From contig JAZGTN010000047.1 in the NCBI GenBank assembly GCA_037783415.1, positions 3,658,001 to 3,722,000 of the forward strand: a DNA stretch of 64,000 bases, written 5' to 3'. Under the pieces are notes generated by a model, which saw nothing but the letters and a program-made list of their open reading frames with translations, did not search any database and was not told the DNA's origin. Shown one piece after another: positions 1 through 10,600 of the stretch (position 1 is its first letter; the number at the start of each line of letters is the position of its first letter). This DNA is from Leptasterias polaris (lineage: Eukaryota > Echinodermata > Asteroidea > Forcipulatida > Asteriidae). Both the position numbers and the translations under genes were made by a program.

Positions 1-10
1 TTATCTATTT

Positions 11-1030
11 GTGCCTTGGGATGTCCTTGATAATATTAATGACATTGAATTAGCTTGGCAAACCTGGACAAATCTATTCATGGATATTGTGAACTTGCAT
101 TTTCCATTATTTAAAAAGAAAATTAGACAAAATGCTTGTCCATGGATAACGGAGGATGTAGTTAAGCTTATGAAAAAGCGTGATCAGACCCACAAAGCTG
201 CCGTCAAATACAACTGCCAAAGCTTGTGGAATGACTATAAATCATTACGTAACAAAGTCACTCATACGTTGCATAAGCAAAAGACCGATCATTACTGCGG
301 CTTGATCCGTGACAATGCGGGTAACGGCACAAAGATCTGGAGGTACCTTAAAGAAATTACCCCCAAGCAGAGCCGTACTCTCCCCAGTTCGATTGAGGTC
401 AATGGATTGGACTGTAGCGAGAGTGGTCAGATTGCCGATGTTTTTAATGATTACTTTGTGAACTGTGCTTGCAACGTTACAAAAGATTTGCCTGTCATGA
501 CACCCGATAGCAATAATATGTACACTGAGGAAGCTATTAATAATGGGTGTGTGTTTAATCTTAGGCCTATTTCACCTGCTTTCGTTGAGAAAACTATCAA
601 TAGTATGAATGTTAGCAAATCTACAGGGGATGATCAAATCAGCTGTCGCCTGTTAAAAATTGCTTCCCCTGCCATCATGCATTCGCTAACAAAAATCATT
701 AATCTGTCTATTGAGCATGGGTATGTTCCTGAAGGAATGAAGAGTGCTAAAGTAATACCAATCTTCAAATCTGGCGATAAATCTCATGTAGGAAACTATC
801 GCCCTATTTCGATATTGCCAATAGTTAGTAAGATCTTAGAACGTGCTGTCTGTAATCAGTTGTATGAGTATATCAATGAACGTAAACTCATGCACCCGAA
901 TCAATCAGGATTTCGTCCAATGCACTCTACAACAACTATTCTTGCCAAACTGGTCAACCAGTGGAGCAGAAATGTTGATGGTGGCGATCTAACTGGTGTA
1001 GCTTTCATAGAACCTGCGGAAAGCCTTTGA
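11..1030 (+). pseudogene. LINE ORF2 fragment: pre-RT linker and N-terminal RT
   Basis: This open frame of 339 codons holds the region before the RT domain and RT motifs up to the start of the first catalytic aspartate block. Near 1010 the expected sequence (...LRKAFDTINHDIL) continues in another frame, so this frame ends in a spurious tail. The first codon listed is not a real start; the protein is 5'-truncated by the window edge. No function is expected. Confidence 0.88.
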
Positions 1031-1368
1031 CACAATTAACCACGACATCCTTCTTAAGTTCGCTTGGCTGTTCAGCGGGTACTTTAAAGTGGTTTAAAAG
1101 TTACTTGTCAGGTCGTACGCAAAGAGTTTACGTAGACAAAGCTTCTTCTAAACCTCAGAATGTTGTTAATGGTGTACCACAAGGTTCTATCCTAGGCCCG
1201 CTATTGTTTTCTATTTATGTTAATTCAATGCCTTCCTCAGTCAGTAATGGTGTAGTTGACATGTTTGGTGATGATACAACTCTAACAGTCAGTGGCAAAA
1301 CGACTGCTGAAGTTCAACACAAATTATCACTTGCTTTGTTTGACGCAGATCTCTTGCTGGTTGAATAA
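1027..1368 (+). pseudogene. LINE ORF2 fragment: RT palm
   Basis: This is the continuation of the same RT after a frameshift. It carries the conserved block NGVPQGSILGPLLFSIYVN and the active-site region, where the usual Y/F-A-D-D reads FGDD. It ends by a second frameshift near 1345. The alanine-to-glycine change and the broken frame mark a non-functional copy. Confidence 0.88.
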
Positions 1369-2098
1369 AAATCGTCTTGTCTTAAACTACGATAAAACCA
1401 ATGTGATGATTATAGGATCTAGAGTCAAAATTAACGACATTACTGACTTAAGAGTGGAAGTAAATGGCACTGTACTTAAACGAGTCCATAAAACTAAGTG
1501 TCTTGGAGTTATTATTGACGATGAGTTAAAATGGACTGATCAGATAGACAAGGTTGTGAGTACTGTACAAGCTAAGTTGGGTATGCTTCGCCGTGTGAGA
1601 CCGTATATTCCAGCTGGCTCTATCAAATTGCTTTATAATGCATTTATTCTACCCCACTATGATTATTGCTCACAAATCTGGTCCGAAAGGTTTCACATGC
1701 ACACGGAAAAGCTGTTCAAACTACAAAAGCGTGCTGCCAGATTAGTTCTAAGTAAAGGGTATGATACTCCGTCCAGTGACTTATTTAATATATTAGGCTG
1801 GATGCCTTTACAAAAGCGGTTTATGTATCTGCGAGCAGTGCTCATGTACAAATGTACTAACAATCTTGCCCCCTTTTACCTCTCAGAAGATGCCGTCAAG
1901 GTCTCTAATGTGCATCATTACACAACTAGACAAGCGAACAATGACACACTTGCCATTCCTAAATATAAAACTGAGTGCTTAAAACATAGTCCACTTGTCA
2001 CCGGGATTACTGCCTGGAACAGCTTAAGTAAAACTACCAGATCTGCCTCTACAATTGCTTCTTTTAAATCCCTGCTTAAAGCTAACGTGTTAGGTTAA
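1292..2098 (+). pseudogene. LINE ORF2 fragment: RT thumb and C-terminal domain
   Basis: This frame covers the RT thumb and the long C-terminal region typical of CR1/Jockey-like LINEs, including ILPHYDYCSQIW, LFKLQKRAARLVL and HYTTRQANND. The true content starts near 1340; the N-terminal 15-20 codons are frame noise. The natural stop is at about 2096, followed by a roughly 220-bp 3' UTR and an A-rich tail. A related C-terminal fragment of a different LINE lies at 6605-7066 on the other strand. Confidence 0.88.
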
Positions 2099-2320
2099 TA
2101 TATAATGTGCTGTAGTTTTAATTACCGATTTCTACTTTTTCGATTCATTTTGTGTTTTGCCTATTTTCTTTTACTTGGTTTGTTGTATAGAAATACCGAC
2201 CGGTACTTGTTTTTATGTATTTATATTTTTATAAATTTTGTATACTCAGGGCCCCGTGGGAGACCACATTGTTTGTGAACGGGTTACCCTGATAAAAGAT
2301 AAGGAATAAATAAATAAAAA

Positions 2321-2800
2321 TTGTCTCTCAAGCACAATCTAGTCATTCTTCCAGAATGGATTCCCCGTAACCTAAACATTATCGCCGATAGCATCAGCAG
2401 AGTTTACGATTACGATGATTGGTCAAAAGACAGAAATTTAATTCCAGGTTCTGGTGCAAAGGTACAGCAGGGGTGGACGCTTTCTGTCATGATTGGTCAA
2501 AAGATAACAACTATTTGTGCCCACCCGTTTCCCTCATAGTTCATACTCTGAAACATCTGACCAAATGCTGCGGTAGCGGTACTCTTCGTTCCCAAATGGA
2601 CCTCCGCATATTTTTGGCCATCACTTAAATGCCCCGACGGAAACCATTTGGTTGGCTCAATTCAGGACTGGCGTTTGTTGAACATTTCATTCACTCCACC
2701 TTTGATTACCCCTGATTCAATCTTTAACAACACACCAACATTCTTGTGTTTAGCTCTGCGCATTGATCATACCTGTATCCCAAGGGAAACATTGAAAGGC
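2321..2800 (+). mobile_element. DIRS-like retroelement fragment (RNase H to recombinase linker region)
   Basis: Directly after the LINE tail the sequence encodes PEWIPRNLNIIADSISRVY and DYDDWSKD in one frame, then FNSRFWCKGTAGVDAFCHDW and LCPPVSLIVHTLKHL in a second frame from about 2430. Both blocks are characteristic of DIRS-type tyrosine-recombinase retroelements, in the stretch between RNase H and the recombinase. Compared with that layout, a piece between the two blocks is missing, so this copy has a deletion plus a frameshift. Weak continuation runs to about 2800 and then is lost. Non-functional remnant. Confidence 0.72.
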
Positions 2801-3486
2801 TTTTGTTGCTCATAGCTTGGCTATTGCCAGAAGTGCCTATATTATTGATGCACGGTTTGTTCTTTCTCTGAAGAACAATATATTAATTATAGCCGATTTG
2901 AGGCTTATCGGCTCTTTGCCAGTTAACCCGGTAATTTGTCGCCGGCAATTGATTAATCAGTGTGCCATTTGGATGCGTGCTGTTATGTTCATTTTGCAAC
3001 TAACCGTCAGGACATACTTTACCCTTTCTTTGGCGTTCTCGTATAGCAAGGTTGACTAGCGACCGCACCAAAAGTTCACCTAAAGCAAACGTTTTGAATT
3101 TGTGATTATTTTGTTTGTCTATTGTCCACATGAGGTAGAAATAGAATAGAAATGGACTTTCTGACGTAAGAATGGAGGAAGAAAGGCTCGAATACCGATC
3201 GCGGCACTCGCCAGTTCCTCGGCAAGACAGTTATCTAGAATTGCATATCGTCACCTGGGAGTAAATGCAGAGGCGTGAACCAGACATTTTCATTCGTGCA
3301 TTTTTTTTCCGATCTCATTTGGAGAGGAGAGCCAAGAGGGGTAGTTCTGAGCGAGGGTCTCCAGCCCCCTCCCTGGTTACGCCACTGGCCTGGGTGGATG
3401 GGTACTACTGATTGCGAGTAGCAATTGTTGCTATGAATGATTATCAACTATAGGGCCCAATTTCATAAAACTACTTATTTATTGTA
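2801..3486. other. Non-coding stretch with transposon-end-like motif
   Basis: I see no supported exon. Around 3362-3392 the reverse complement reads like the CAGTGGCGTAACCAGGG-type transposon end seen again at 46590-46610. The last 30 bp (3455-3486) appear to be the beginning of a dispersed repeat (family R1) that is interrupted by the element at 3487-4087. Confidence 0.5.
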
Positions 3487-4087
3487 ATATAGGTTTTCTC
3501 GGTCAATTTCGGCAATGAGCAGCCAATTTAACCAACACGCTATTCTATTTCGCGCGAAATCGAATGCTACTAAAAAGGGTCATTCGATTTCGTTTTATGA
3601 CTAGTCAAATGTACTGTTGCGTCATTCGATTTAACAAAATAATCATTCAATTTAACGATTCATCAAAGCAGCATTCAAATTCGCCGGAGCTTTTGAGGCG
3701 TGTGTTTAGTCATTCAAATTCATTTTTGGGCAGTCATTTCTGTAATTTGTGCAATCTAAAAAGCGCTTTGTTAATAAGGAATATACGGTTCACTTATTTG
3801 CACTTGAGTCACTTTGTACTTCGAAGACGAGCTTTTGCTACAGTTTTACACGCAAATTTCAATAAGTTTGCAGCTTGTGGTACAACCATACCTAAACATA
3901 TACGCCAAGATGTCTGGCACGCCAACAGATTGATGGTTGAGGAATAAACAACATAAACAACAAATTGAATGCCCGAATTCTGAATTTGAAACGCAGTAAC
4001 AACTGGAGAGGCAAAATAGCTTTAATTCGAACGCACGAAAATGAAATCGGCTGCTCATTTACCGAAATTGACCGAGAAAACCTATAT
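3487..4087. mobile_element. TIR element (~600 bp, non-autonomous) nested in an R1 repeat
   Basis: The ends are inverted repeats of about 43 bp: 3487-3529 (begins ATATAGGTTTTCTCGG) and 4044-4087 (ends CCGAGAAAACCTATAT), matching apart from about two differences and one indel. The interior has no credible coding sequence but holds at least five irregularly spaced CATTCRAWTT motifs between 3580 and 3722. R1-repeat sequence lies on both sides (GGGCCCAATTTCATA... on the left, ACCAGAATAAGGTTACCAG on the right), so it inserted into an R1 copy. Confidence 0.75.
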
Positions 4088-4235
4088 AAAGTACAAAAGC
4101 AAAGCACAACCAAATTTTGCATACCAGAATAAGGTTACCAGAACTACCATGTCGCACTAAGTCGTGTACAATCTGTGACTGGTGTCCTGCTTGTTTTTGC
4201 TTCAGCGGAAAATCATTAAAGCAATGTTGTAGGCC
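4088..4235 (-). repeat. R1 dispersed repeat, right part (minus orientation)
   Basis: It shares the core ACCAGAATAAGGTTACCAG, then GTGACTGGTGTCCTGCTT and a TTTTTGCTT tail with copies at 21.1, 31.7, 34.6, 43.8, 51.7, 59.7 and 63.9 kb. Its left part lies before the inserted element at 3487-4087. Confidence 0.7.
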
Positions 4236-4465
4236 CATTTGGCTGCCGGTGTGGCAGGATTTTCTTTACCCCGTGTTGTGTAGAAATTTCGTCTTTTGAA
4301 GCAGTCCTCACCAGGGACAAAATCCCTCACACCGGTGCTGCATACTCCAAAGGAGTTGAGGATGTTTCAGTGATACATTGGCCCAAATGAAGAGAAGTCG
4401 CAATTGTAAAAGGAATTGTACTTTCATTCTATTTTTATTTATTTTTTCATAATACTCTCAAGCAG

Positions 4466-4645
4466 AAATGGTGACCCGCGTGTCCCTGCTTGAGGCTAGT
4501 GTCTCAAGTCTTAAGACAACCGTCTTCAGATTGAAACAAGAAACAAACAAGATGAAGAAGCTGACTCTGGCCTCTTTGAATGTGGCTCTGACTCCCGAAG
4601 AAGATCAATGTAAACAGTCGCAGGAGCTGTACCATCTTATCGAAG
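4466..4645 (+). CDS. Exon A of fibrinogen-related-like gene: coiled coil
   Basis: The acceptor is CAAGCAG at 4459-4465 and the donor GTAATG at 4646. The exon enters in phase 1 and leaves in phase 1. It encodes heptad-like leucines and lysines (VSLLEASVSSLKTTVFRLK) and one cysteine near the end. Its last base plus the first two of the next exon make a glycine codon, which supports the join. Confidence 0.68.
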
Positions 4646-7600
4646 GTAATGACTTTTTTTTTTTTACAATTGAGATATCGCCACTTAACTAATTGTGGCT
4701 GTCGACGCGACCCAATCAACTTTCACCAGGGGCACTTGCCACCTACTCCTGGGGCTGAAACAGGATTACCCCAATTCACAGTCCGTTAGAATGTAGGCAT
4801 GGGTATCATCCACTAGGATGACATTCTACCATTGACTTGATCACCGCATCGGCGCACACCACAGTAGTACAACCATGGAGGTAGGGTACAACAGTCGGTC
4901 CACGCGGGTGAACGTATTAGAGCTATAATTGGCACTGAGTTGTGCGCTGCGCGTACAGTAGTCTTGGTGCAAGACGTCCCTGTTATGTATTTCCCATTAC
5001 AAATTGCCGCCAATAGAGGGCGCTATCATTCCACGAACCGCTATCACAGGAACGTCTTGGGAATCTCGTCAAACTGCCTTGAAAATTCCAGGGACATTCC
5101 GCTGTGACGTAGAAATTTGCATAATTCTTTGCAAGAAAAAAATCACGTGATGAGTCTAGTACCTGAACTGCCGCGTTTGTGAACCACTGATCTCTATTAT
5201 TGTACTGTGGCTAGGCTGCACATGGAATCGTGTGTGGGGAATATGAATGGAACTTGTCGCCGTCGACCGACACCCGCGTGTGTACACGTAGTAGTAACCC
5301 ATAGAACTATTTAAACTAGTATTTTGCTGTCGTTTGCGTAATGACGGAGCGTGCCGTAAAAGTTGACAGTTAATGTAATAGAAGTTATAGTATAGTAATA
5401 ACATTATTTGAATTAATGTATGTATTCAAATAATGTTATTACTATAAGGCCTGGGGTCGATTTCACAAAGGACTTACTAAGATTTATCTGAAGTTATTTG
5501 CCATAGTGATTTGTATTGTGACATCACACATTGCTTATCAATTAAGATTAATAATACACAGTTAAGATCAATCTGAACTTTTTGTAAAATCAGCCCCTGG
5601 TGATTTAATGTTACTGTTGTGTACGCATTATTACAATTTGGAGGATGAACCTCACATTTGTGCTTTTAAGGCAAGGAAGTATGTACAGTGTATAGTTGTC
5701 TCGCATATCCAACACAGCCTAGACTATCATGCTGAATCTACATCTTTTCCTTTGAAAACAAAAATACAACCAGTACTTGGTCATAAAGTTAACAGTTTAT
5801 GGTAGAAAACTGTTCTGTTACTGTTACATTATATTTGTTATTTTAGCTGAACAATTTTAAATGGTCCTTTTTATTGTAAGTATAATGCCCACATTTATAC
5901 ATTTGTAAGCATAAATATTTCATCAGTGAACATTTCAACTAAATATGATAATTAATGTAAAGCATTGTAATAAACATTCACACTGATAGGACAGGGGTTT
6001 TTTCTTCAAATATCCACCAGTATATATATATATTTTTTAAAGTTTCTCCTCTAATTAGACCCAACTCCCTAGGTGTTTTTGCTAGAAACCATACAAATCC
6101 GCCAAAATCAATCAATTGCAACTGTAGGCCTCCTACTGAATCCATCATAATCAACGAATGCACTTATTTATTGCTGTTTTATTTAAATAGGGTAGCCTCA
6201 TCAGTTACAAAACTGCTTTCATTAAGGGCCCTATATTTCAATAAAAATGATAAATGATTAAGTAAAAAAGTAAAGTTTATATAATTAAAAATAAGAACGA
6301 AGCAAAGAAAATAGCGAGATTAACGCGCTATAGTGTGTAATGCATAAAAATAGGACATTTTGGAATGATGATAAAGCCATTACGACATAAGAAAAATAAA
6401 TAGAATGCAACAATGTTTTTAAAACAGCATAAAACAGAAAGTAGCAAAAACAAAGCGGGATTCAAAAACGCACTAGTTTAAAACAAGACACAAAGCATAA
6501 AAGTCAAATTGGAATGATGAGTAAACCAAAACGATATAAAACAATGAATAGAATACAAGATTAACTCAAAAAAAAAAAAAAAGTAAATTAAAAGGGCAAC
6601 ATGATTAAGATTCAGCTAACAGAGATCTTTTAAATTTAGAAAGTGACTCATACTGTCTCTGTGTGTTTCTCAACTTGTTCCAACCCAAGGTCCCTAGATA
6701 TTGGAAGGTGCGTTTACCTGCATTAGTCTTAGGAATAAATGACATGTATAATGAGCCGTTGGACAGTGACCGGGTGCCAATTGGGTGACTTGGTATTTCA
6801 AAGCGAGAGTTAAGATATTTCGGGTTTAATTTGTTAACACATTTGTAGACTTCACACATTCTATTATAGTGCCAGCGTAAAGGGAGAGCAGTCCATGACA
6901 GGGCCTCATGAAGTTCGGCAATAGAAGTCCTATAATCAGCACTGAGGATCAGTCTGGCAAGGCGATTGTGTAACTTAACAAGCCTATCAGAATTACCGTT
7001 TGAACAACTGGACCACACAACGCTACAATAATCGAACAAAGGCAAGACCATGGCACAACTAAGCAATTTAAATGTGGAAGGAGGGAGGCAAGGATGTGGA
7101 AGGAGGGAGGCAATGTACTGGAATCAACTGGAATAAATCAGGATAATGCCGAGTACTTTGATGGATAGTCACCTGGTAGTCACGTGGACCCACGATGGAA
7201 AAATTGAAAAGGCGAAGGAAAAAATTGAAAAGGCGAAGGAAAAAATTGAAAAGGCGAGGGACAAAATTGAAAAGGCGAGGGACAAAATTGAAAAGGCGAG
7301 GGACAAAATTGAAAAGGCGAGGGACAAAATTGAAAAGGCGAGGGACAAAATTGAAAAGGCGAGGGACAAAATTGAAAAGGCGAGGGACAAAATTGAAAAG
7401 GCGACGGACAAAATTGAAAATGCGAGGGACAAAATTGAAGAGGCGAGAGACCAAATTGAAAAGGCGAGGGACCAAATTGAAAAGGCGACGGACAAAATTG
7501 AAAAGGCGAGGGACAAAATTGAAAAGGCGAGGGACAAAATTGAAAAGGCGACGGACAAAATTGAAAAGGCGACGGACAAAATTGAAAAGGCGTCGGAAAG

Positions 7601-10600
7601 GAGTGGCACATATGGAACACCATACGAACCCCTAATTTAATGCATTTCTACTTGACAGCTTCATCAACCCATCATACTCCATCATACTCCAACATTGAGT
7701 GTGTACTTAAGGGAAATGTGAATTTTGATTATTTGAGGCAGACAGTACCAATATTGTGAAACAGTGACTCGTTCGATCACCGGTCCTCGCCGACAATCTC
7801 ACTTAAATCTTTGATGAAGCCCTTTTCTTGGCTTTCGTTAGTAAGGTGGTGTAACTCTTACAAGTTACTAGCTGCCGGTTACAAACTATACACCATCCGC
7901 CCTTTTTCGTACGGTGTGATGAGTATCGCGAGGCCATTATTCGCCAGCAACTTAGCTAGCCGTCATAATTGCAAAAAATCACGAAAGAGGCCGACCGTCC
8001 TTGCTACACAGAGAACAGCACACAGTGTGTCAGTATAGTAGACAATACAATTTCGTCTGCTACATTTTACAGCAGCGTGACCAGTCTGGTTGGTCGTTAT
8101 GCGGCTTAAAATGTTTGTTCGTGCGCTTGCGTATTGCCGTTGTGACCTCAATGTGAATATGCAGATATAGGTCACAGAGATTGTATCACGTGATACTCGA
8201 CGAGATTCCCAAGACGTTCCTGTGATAGCGGTTCGTGGGTGATAGCGGGTTCGTGGAATGATAGCGCCCTCTATTGGCGGCAATTTGTAATGGGGCGGAT
8301 CGTGGAAATACAGAACAGGGACGTCTTGCACCAAGACTACGCGTACAGGCGTGCGCGTTCACATTGTTTGACATCAAAGATGGCGGCCAATGAAAGGGGT
8401 CTAATTAGCTAATCACTATCTTTTGTTGTTGCTAATTTTCAATCATACTTTGCCTTACTGTTTCCCCAGGTCTTTCTATCCACATTGGCGTTGGACACGG
8501 ATCGTGCGAGGTGATGGGAACGATCCGGTACCCTGCCATATCGTGCAAAGACCTATTGGAGACGTGTCAACAGCCTAGTGGGCTGTACTTCGTCCAGGGA
8601 TCAGCCTCTACACAAGTAATGTACACCTGCCCTAAACAGTGTCATCGCACTGTTTTGAACAGAATGTTTGTAAACAAATGTGAATCTCTTACCAAGGGCC
8701 AATAACCACTCCTGGCTGAAACTAATCATTATCTTCAAGATAGCTTGATGTCTTGGAGTTTATTTTATTGGGTCTACAAGGGTCTCTGATGGTTCAGGAA
8801 GATTGAAAGGGATTGTGTTCACCCAAAACATATAACAGCTGTTCGAAACAATGCGTTGGTGTAAAAGCCGGAAATCCATGTGTCCGTAATGCGTAAAAAC
8901 GTTAGTTCACGCTAAACCGTATCGTTACGGCGCGCTGACACGCAAGAAATCGACTCTCCCAAATGGCGGAAATGGTGCGGTAGACGCACATTGTGCAAAA
9001 GTGCATTTTACGTTATACAAGAGGTCAATGAATTGAAATTCACCCGGTATGTCTGATGCATCGTCCTCTACTTCCTATTTATCCCATCGGGATTGCGTTA
9101 AAAAATGAGTGCCTCTTATTGTTAAATGTTGACCTTTTCCATAGGTGTATTGTGTGATGGACGAATTTGGCGGCGGCTGGACACGTTTTGGAAAGGGCGG
9201 CATGGAGTCTACGTGGAACTACAGGGACGAGGTTGAAGCAGAGGTCAGCCTTGATATCATCTCACCCCAGGACATCAAAATGATCAAGGTGTCTAACTTC
9301 AACACCTTTAAGATCTTCACGGATGTAGAGTTTTATCTCCAAGCTGAAGACTCGTCGAATCCCTCCACCTTGATCGCACTGACCCTGCCGTCGCTCGAAC
9401 CCAAATCTATCAGCATTGGACAAGGGAGAGATCACACCCACTTGGAGTTGACGGAGGAAGGTTAGTTCCTTGAAACAACTTTCCCGCCTTTAATTTCCCG
9501 CCATTATCTCACGCGTGCCAAACATGGCTACGTTTGATAAAGTGAGCGTTTCTTGCAGATCGTGCAAAGACCTGTTGGAGACGTGTCAATAGCGAACAAT
9601 TCTAGATCAATGCTAACCGTAAGCAGATCAAAAGAATTTTCCTGTAAGCGGTTATATTTATACCTCATTGTCTAGAATCCACGACTAGTGTCACCATTTA
9701 TTAAGTTATGTTATTGTTCTCCCATATAGAACTATAGAGGGGGCACTCACTATAACACACACGTAAGGGTGTACCACACTAAAAAGCTACTTAATAATTT
9801 GTAAACCCACAACTTATTTTTAATTACATCGTTTTGGGGGTCATGCAATTAATAGATTGTGTAAATATAAGAATCTATCTCAGCCTGGGGTTCTGTGCTT
9901 CAACTTTTGAGGAGACTTGATAATTAGGCGTTAAAGTTGGCCCTATTTGACCGGGAAAGTGGCCTGGAGAAGTGCTTAACGAAAACTGGCAGCAAGTCGG
10001 TTTTGGAAAAAAAAACATTTTCGTGTTTTTTTCTTCTGGGGTAGTTAGCAAAAATTCCAAACGGCTGACCTGCCAAAAATTGAAAAGAATTCTGAAGTTC
10101 AGTCGTCCGAAAATATGTTTGATTGGTTTTCAAGAGGCTGAGAGACTTACACGATTTTTTGAGTATTTTTGAATATTTATCATTTAGCATTGGTTCCTAT
10201 GGGAGTTTATTTAGTGTGGTGCAGCCGTAACTGCGCTGTGCCACCATGGGCGCGCTCATGATTCTGTACCTTATGCAGACCGAGGACAAAACAAAAGGTC
10301 TCCATAGGGGAACTTCTAAAGACTGAGATGTGATGTTCACACAACAAATTGTGTACAAAGTCTATGGGAAAGATGTTAACACAGGGACAAAGGAAAGAAA
10401 AATAGAAGTCTCCAAACTCCACAGTGATGAATTTTTGAGAATGTGTACGTAGTCTGTGTTACACGGTGGAGGAGTCAGCAACATTTTATGCCCCAACCAC
10501 CATAATGGGCTACTTCTTTGGCAGCCATGTTGCGTGGTATAGTGCGCCCTCTTACAATAAATCTGAGGGTTATTCTCTTTCCAGGAGACCGTCTTGTGTG

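Larger units (their letters stand above)
1..2320 (+). mobile_element. Degenerate non-LTR retrotransposon (LINE), cut by window edge
   Basis: The translated region holds the linker before the reverse transcriptase (RT) domain, the RT itself and the C-terminal region of a LINE polyprotein. Seen: fingers motif IPIFKSGDKSHVGNYRPIS near 760-815, HPNQSGFRPMHSTT near 895-930, NGVPQGSILGPLLF near 1168-1210, and the thumb/C-terminal block WLNKNRLVLNYDKTNVMIIG near 1360-1420. The 3' end is an A-rich AATA-repeat tail at about 2305-2320. The reading frame shifts twice, near 1010-1030 and near 1340-1370, and the catalytic YADD-type box reads FGDD near 1264-1275, so the copy is dead. The C-terminal region resembles CR1/L2-type elements; the clade is inference. 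The 5' end lies outside the window. Confidence 0.93.
4646..8469. other. Intron A-B of the fibrinogen-related-like gene, repeat-filled
   Basis: This 3.8-kb intron holds a dispersed repeat at 4950-5085 with an opposite-orientation copy at 8197-8350, a 23-bp perfect hairpin at 5391-5446, an R2 repeat at 5455-5600, a LINE 3' fragment at 6605-7066 and a 21-bp minisatellite at 7198-7592. I see no further exon in it. Confidence 0.65.

Noticed and set aside
7146..7640. 164-codon heptad-repeat open frame as a coiled-coil gene
   Set aside because: It is entirely a 21-bp minisatellite inside an intron, with other frames equally open on both strands and no splice or conservation signal.
9875..10190. Short minus-strand frames in intron C-D
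   Set aside because: They are AT-rich low-complexity translation without splice context, overlapping a plus-strand frame.
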